NCBI GenBank assembly: GCA_030632545.1
Contig: DAOVUO010000120.1
Location: forward strand, 1 to 7,283
Origin: Bacteroidales bacterium
GTDB taxonomy: Bacteria > Bacteroidota > Bacteroidia > Bacteroidales > DYOH01
Length of the DNA: 7,283 nt
Direction: 5' to 3'
The notes below the pieces were generated by a model that saw only the letters and a list, made by a program, of their open reading frames with translations, did no database searches and was not told where the DNA came from. The translations under genes were made by a program, and so were the position numbers. Positions 4,334-7,283 of the stretch are shown in pieces. How positions within the stretch are numbered: the stretch's first letter is position 1; every line of letters begins with the position of its first letter.

Positions 4334-6541
4334 ATGACTATCAGATCGGTAATTACCGAAGTTTTAGACAAACGCCATAAAAAAGTATTAACCCTCGAAA
4401 AAGCCCATGCTGGCTTAGTTGAATTGGAAATGCAAATAGATAGTATTCGGCAAATGGCAACCGATATTCAAGAAGATTCAAATGATATACCAGCGGAAAT
4501 TGTTCAATTAACAACTAAAATTGCAAGACAAATTAGTGGTTTAGAAGAAGAAATTATTATTTTAAATGAGTCTATTACCAGTTTAACTAAGCGGTTCAGT
4601 AAGGAAACTATCAATATTGGAGTGGCGGGAAAAGCACGTCAGGGCAAAAGCACTTTATTGCAAAAAATATCAGGTTTATCCAATAAAGAAATTCCCACTT
4701 CTGACGAATTGCCTTGTACGGGGACAAAAAGCAAAATTCATCATTATGAAGATGATGCTTATGCAAAAATAGAATTTTATACCAAAGAAGAGTTTTTGAA
4801 AGAAATTTTACATCCTTATTTTGATAAATTAAAGTTACCTAAGCCCTTTTCATTAAAGCGTTTTAATGAACCTTTACCAGAATTGAGTGAAAATGCTAGT
4901 TTGGATCGTAATTTGGATAAAGCCATTTATGAGAAGCTGATATTTATTCATAAATCTTTTCCCACTTTTTTTGAATTATTATCCAAGCAACCTAAAACCT
5001 TGGAATTGGAAGAAATTTTGGATTATGTTACCCAAAATGAGGGGCGCACTCGTTATTTAGCAGTGAAAACTGCCAATATTTTTACTAAATTTCCCAACTA
5101 CGATGTAACTGGATTATGTTTAGTGGATTTGCCTGGTTTAGAAGCAGCGCAGGGACATGAGAAAAAATTAGTTTCTTCTTTAGAATATGAAGTCGATGCT
5201 ATTATTTTTGTGAAATCACCTGATATATTAGGAACTGATTGGGAACAAACTGATTACAACGTATTCGATTTGGTGGATAATGCGGTGCGGGAAATTGAAT
5301 TATCCCAGCGTTTGTTTATTATTTTAAATCAAAAAAGTGATGGTTCTAATAAAAAGCAAGTGCAATTATTAAAAGAACAGCCACCAGAAACATATAGCAA
5401 ACCGCCGATTTTGATTGCCGATTGCAGTGATTCTAAAGCGGTTGAAGAACAAGTATTTTCCATTGTGCTTAAACATATTGAGCAAAATTTGGAAAGCACC
5501 GATCGTAAATATTTAGATATGTTGACTAAAAAGACAAATAATATTTTTACGGTATTAAATCAAGCAATTACGCCAGTTTTAAGTACATTTACCACCAGCA
5601 ATGCAAATTTAAATCGGGAAAGAAAATATCGGGTGCTTTCTGAGCAATTTATTCGGGATTTAACTAAAGGCTTGGAAAAATTAGTTTTAGATGTTCAAAA
5701 GGAACTAAATATCAGCGAAGAATTCAAGCAAAAGGTAGAAGAAATCTGTGAGTTAGCCAAACAACAAGCTCCAATTCCGAATAAAGAAGAATTGGCTGAA
5801 CAGTATTTGGAAAACAGTGGTTGGAAGGGTGTTGTCAGTGAGGAATTGAATTATTTACGTGCCTATTTGACTGAATTTTTAGCCACCCAATTGGATGAAT
5901 ACTTGCAAAATAAAGTAAATTCTACTTTACGCCAAGTTTTAGAACGAATTTTCCCAAAACAATTGCAAAATATGTTGCCCCAGGATGCAATTGATTCTGA
6001 CGAACCTCGAGCGGTCATTTTAGAATTTCAGGCGATGCTTGATCAAGCTGAACAACCTAATATTTATAGAACTTTTAACTATATTCATAAGTTTAACTTC
6101 TCTTATCATAGTCATTTTCATTATCGGGTGCGGGAGGAAATGGGCTTATTGAATACTTATACCAGCGATTCCATTGATGACATTGTTCCTCAAGATGCAA
6201 CTCGGGATAATTTTACTGAAAAAGCGGAGGAAATTGCTAGAGGTTTAGAAACCCATTACCATCAAACTATTTACCAATTACGGAAAAAATTTGGGGAAAA
6301 AATGCAAGCTGACCCAGCTAATGCCATTTTAGCCCTCGTTGAGGAAGTTAAAGATCGACTGGTGCGGGCTAAAGGAATTAAGGAAGAATGGAAAAGTTTC
6401 CTTGATCCAATTCGCGAACAACTTTGGGAAGATGAATTACGTCAGTTTAATAAAGAAATTGCCTTACGAACTCAATGGCGTAATGCTTTGGATGATGCTT
6501 TGAAAGGAGCTAAAAGTATTAACACCGCTTTTCCTGACTAG
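4334..6541 (+). CDS. Dynamin-like large GTPase
   Basis: Large P-loop GTPase of 735 residues from the ATG at 4334 (a GTG at 4292 would add 14). A charged helical, probably coiled-coil N-terminus (about 1-90) precedes the GTPase domain: G1 GKARQGKS (99-106); a G2-like segment LPCTGTKSKI (126-135), matching the dynamin-type P-x-G-T switch; G3 DLPG (265-268) after the hydrophobic strand TGLCLV; G4 FIILNQKSD (328-336), an irregular N/TKxD; and a G5-like ADCSD (362-366). The remainder (about 375-735) is long, charged and largely helical, as expected of a dynamin stalk. No transmembrane segment or clear lipid-binding paddle is apparent. Bacterial dynamin-like proteins remodel or fuse membranes, and some protect against phage; the role here is unknown. 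It is followed after 13 bases by a second GTPase gene, suggesting an operon. Base composition is higher in GC than in the restriction genes. An assignment to a septin- or Era-like GTPase seems less likely. Confidence 0.75.
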   Translation: MTIRSVITEVLDKRHKKVLTLEKAHAGLVELEMQIDSIRQMATDIQEDSNDIPAEIVQLTTKIARQISGLEEEIIILNESITSLTKRFSKETINIGVAGKARQGKSTLLQKISGLSNKEIPTSDELPCTGTKSKIHHYEDDAYAKIEFYTKEEFLKEILHPYFDKLKLPKPFSLKRFNEPLPELSENASLDRNLDKAIYEKLIFIHKSFPTFFELLSKQPKTLELEEILDYVTQNEGRTRYLAVKTANIFTKFPNYDVTGLCLVDLPGLEAAQGHEKKLVSSLEYEVDAIIFVKSPDILGTDWEQTDYNVFDLVDNAVREIELSQRLFIILNQKSDGSNKKQVQLLKEQPPETYSKPPILIADCSDSKAVEEQVFSIVLKHIEQNLESTDRKYLDMLTKKTNNIFTVLNQAITPVLSTFTTSNANLNRERKYRVLSEQFIRDLTKGLEKLVLDVQKELNISEEFKQKVEEICELAKQQAPIPNKEELAEQYLENSGWKGVVSEELNYLRAYLTEFLATQLDEYLQNKVNSTLRQVLERIFPKQLQNMLPQDAIDSDEPRAVILEFQAMLDQAEQPNIYRTFNYIHKFNFSYHSHFHYRVREEMGLLNTYTSDSIDDIVPQDATRDNFTEKAEEIARGLETHYHQTIYQLRKKFGEKMQADPANAILALVEEVKDRLVRAKGIKEEWKSFLDPIREQLWEDELRQFNKEIALRTQWRNALDDALKGAKSINTAFPD

Positions 6542-6554
6542 CAGTGAGATAAAA

Positions 6555-7283
6555 ATGGCAAAAAATAAGACCATGATGATTATGGTAGGTCCAGATGGAG
6601 TAGGAAAAACTACCTTGCTTGCGACCATGTATCATGAATTATCCTTGTTAGAAAATTTATCGGGCTTTGAATTTACTGCCAGTCAAGATACGCAGCAAGA
6701 TTTACAAGAAGCTTATGAAAAATTGCATCAAATTATTACCCAACCAACTTTTACTCCAACTGGTTCTTTATTGAAGGGAACAGCGGGAATTATTGAACGC
6801 CAATTTGAAATTTTATTTAATGGCAATAAGGAGTTAGATTTTGTTTTTTGTGATATTGCGGGCGGAATTATTCGTGCTGATGAATCGAATCCAGATTTTG
6901 TTGATTTTCAGCAAAAATTGACACAATCAACTATTGTTATCAATGTTATTGATGGTTCTGCTTTAGTCGAAGGCGATAATAAATTATCCACTGAAAAAAA
7001 TGAGCCGAAATTGGTTTATGATTTATTGTTGCCCAAATTAATGGATAACCGAAATCACTTGTTATTATTTGTTATTACTAAATGTGAAGCTTGGTTAAAG
7101 AATGAATCTCGTCAACGAAAATTAATCGCCGCTTTTGAAGAGCGTTATGGTTTTATTCTCAAGTTATTAAGTGAATTCGAGAATGTGATGGGGGTGTTAA
7201 TTCCAGTAAAAACTTTAGGTTGTGTCGAGTTTACCCATATTGATTTTCACGATGATGACCAAGAAATGATTTTCATGCGAAAA
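6555..7283 (+). CDS. TRAFAC-type (double-GTPase-like) GTPase, 3' end cut by window edge
   Basis: A reading frame open from the ATG at 6555 to the last base gives 243 residues without a stop; the rest lies outside the window. Walker A/G1 is GPDGVGKTT (12-20), preceded by the hydrophobic strand MMIMV and followed by LLATMYHEL, a start typical of Rab/GTPase-like domains of the DO-GTPase kind. Walker B/G3 is FVFCDIAGG (96-104; Asp100, with AGG replacing the usual PG). A strand TIVINVIDG (126-134) follows, and the G4-like TKCE (175-178) lies after LLLFVI, with Glu where Asp is usual in TKxD. It lies 13 bases after the dynamin-like gene, with a modest GTGAGA site (6544-6549) before the ATG, so the two are probably co-transcribed. 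From memory, such GTPases belong to NTP-dependent conflict systems described computationally; the exact family is uncertain, and an ATPase or a signalling GTPase remains possible. Confidence 0.7.
   Translation, partial: MAKNKTMMIMVGPDGVGKTTLLATMYHELSLLENLSGFEFTASQDTQQDLQEAYEKLHQIITQPTFTPTGSLLKGTAGIIERQFEILFNGNKELDFVFCDIAGGIIRADESNPDFVDFQQKLTQSTIVINVIDGSALVEGDNKLSTEKNEPKLVYDLLLPKLMDNRNHLLLFVITKCEAWLKNESRQRKLIAAFEERYGFILKLLSEFENVMGVLIPVKTLGCVEFTHIDFHDDDQEMIFMRK

Overview
The window looks like a piece of chromosome from an AT-rich Gram-negative gammaproteobacterium. The support is a complete LpxL/HtrB-type lipid A acyltransferase ending in a WVHRRFKTRP-like signature, overall low GC, and gene styles reminiscent of filamentous sulfur bacteria (Beggiatoa/Thioploca/Thiomargarita type). 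The class-level guess is fairly secure; the family-level guess is inference from memory. All supported genes lie on the + strand.

Layout. (1) Positions 31-140 hold a long imperfect inverted repeat built from phased GATT/AATC units between TGTCTGA and TCAGACA ends. It is followed by the lipid A acyltransferase gene (241-1140). (2) A gap of about 250 bp with a candidate promoter leads to a DUF302 gene (1397-1786). (3) A leader with inverted repeats opens a compact three-gene restriction-modification operon (about 1962-4281): a Dam/DpnM-type adenine methyltransferase, a small 177-residue PD-(D/E)XK nuclease, and a DpnA-type second adenine methyltransferase. The two methyltransferases are of the DpnII/MboI (GATC) type and the order MTase-REase-MTase is that of MboI, but I do not recognise the nuclease as DpnII, MboI or Sau3AI. 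(4) Two closely spaced P-loop GTPase genes follow: a dynamin-like protein of about 735 residues (4334-6541) and the first 243 residues of a second, unrelated TRAFAC-type GTPase-like protein (6555 to the right edge, cut off).

How they may work together. The operon should methylate host GATC sites and cut unmodified incoming DNA, with the DpnA-type enzyme possibly protecting single-stranded DNA taken up by the cell. The operon is visibly more AT-rich than its neighbours, as expected for an acquired cassette. The GTPase pair has the look of a membrane-remodelling or NTP-dependent conflict module. Together with the restriction operon the right two thirds may be a small defence island, but the functional link between the two parts is inference. 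The most novel-looking elements are the small nuclease in a DpnII-style setting and the tandem GTPases with altered G4 motifs.
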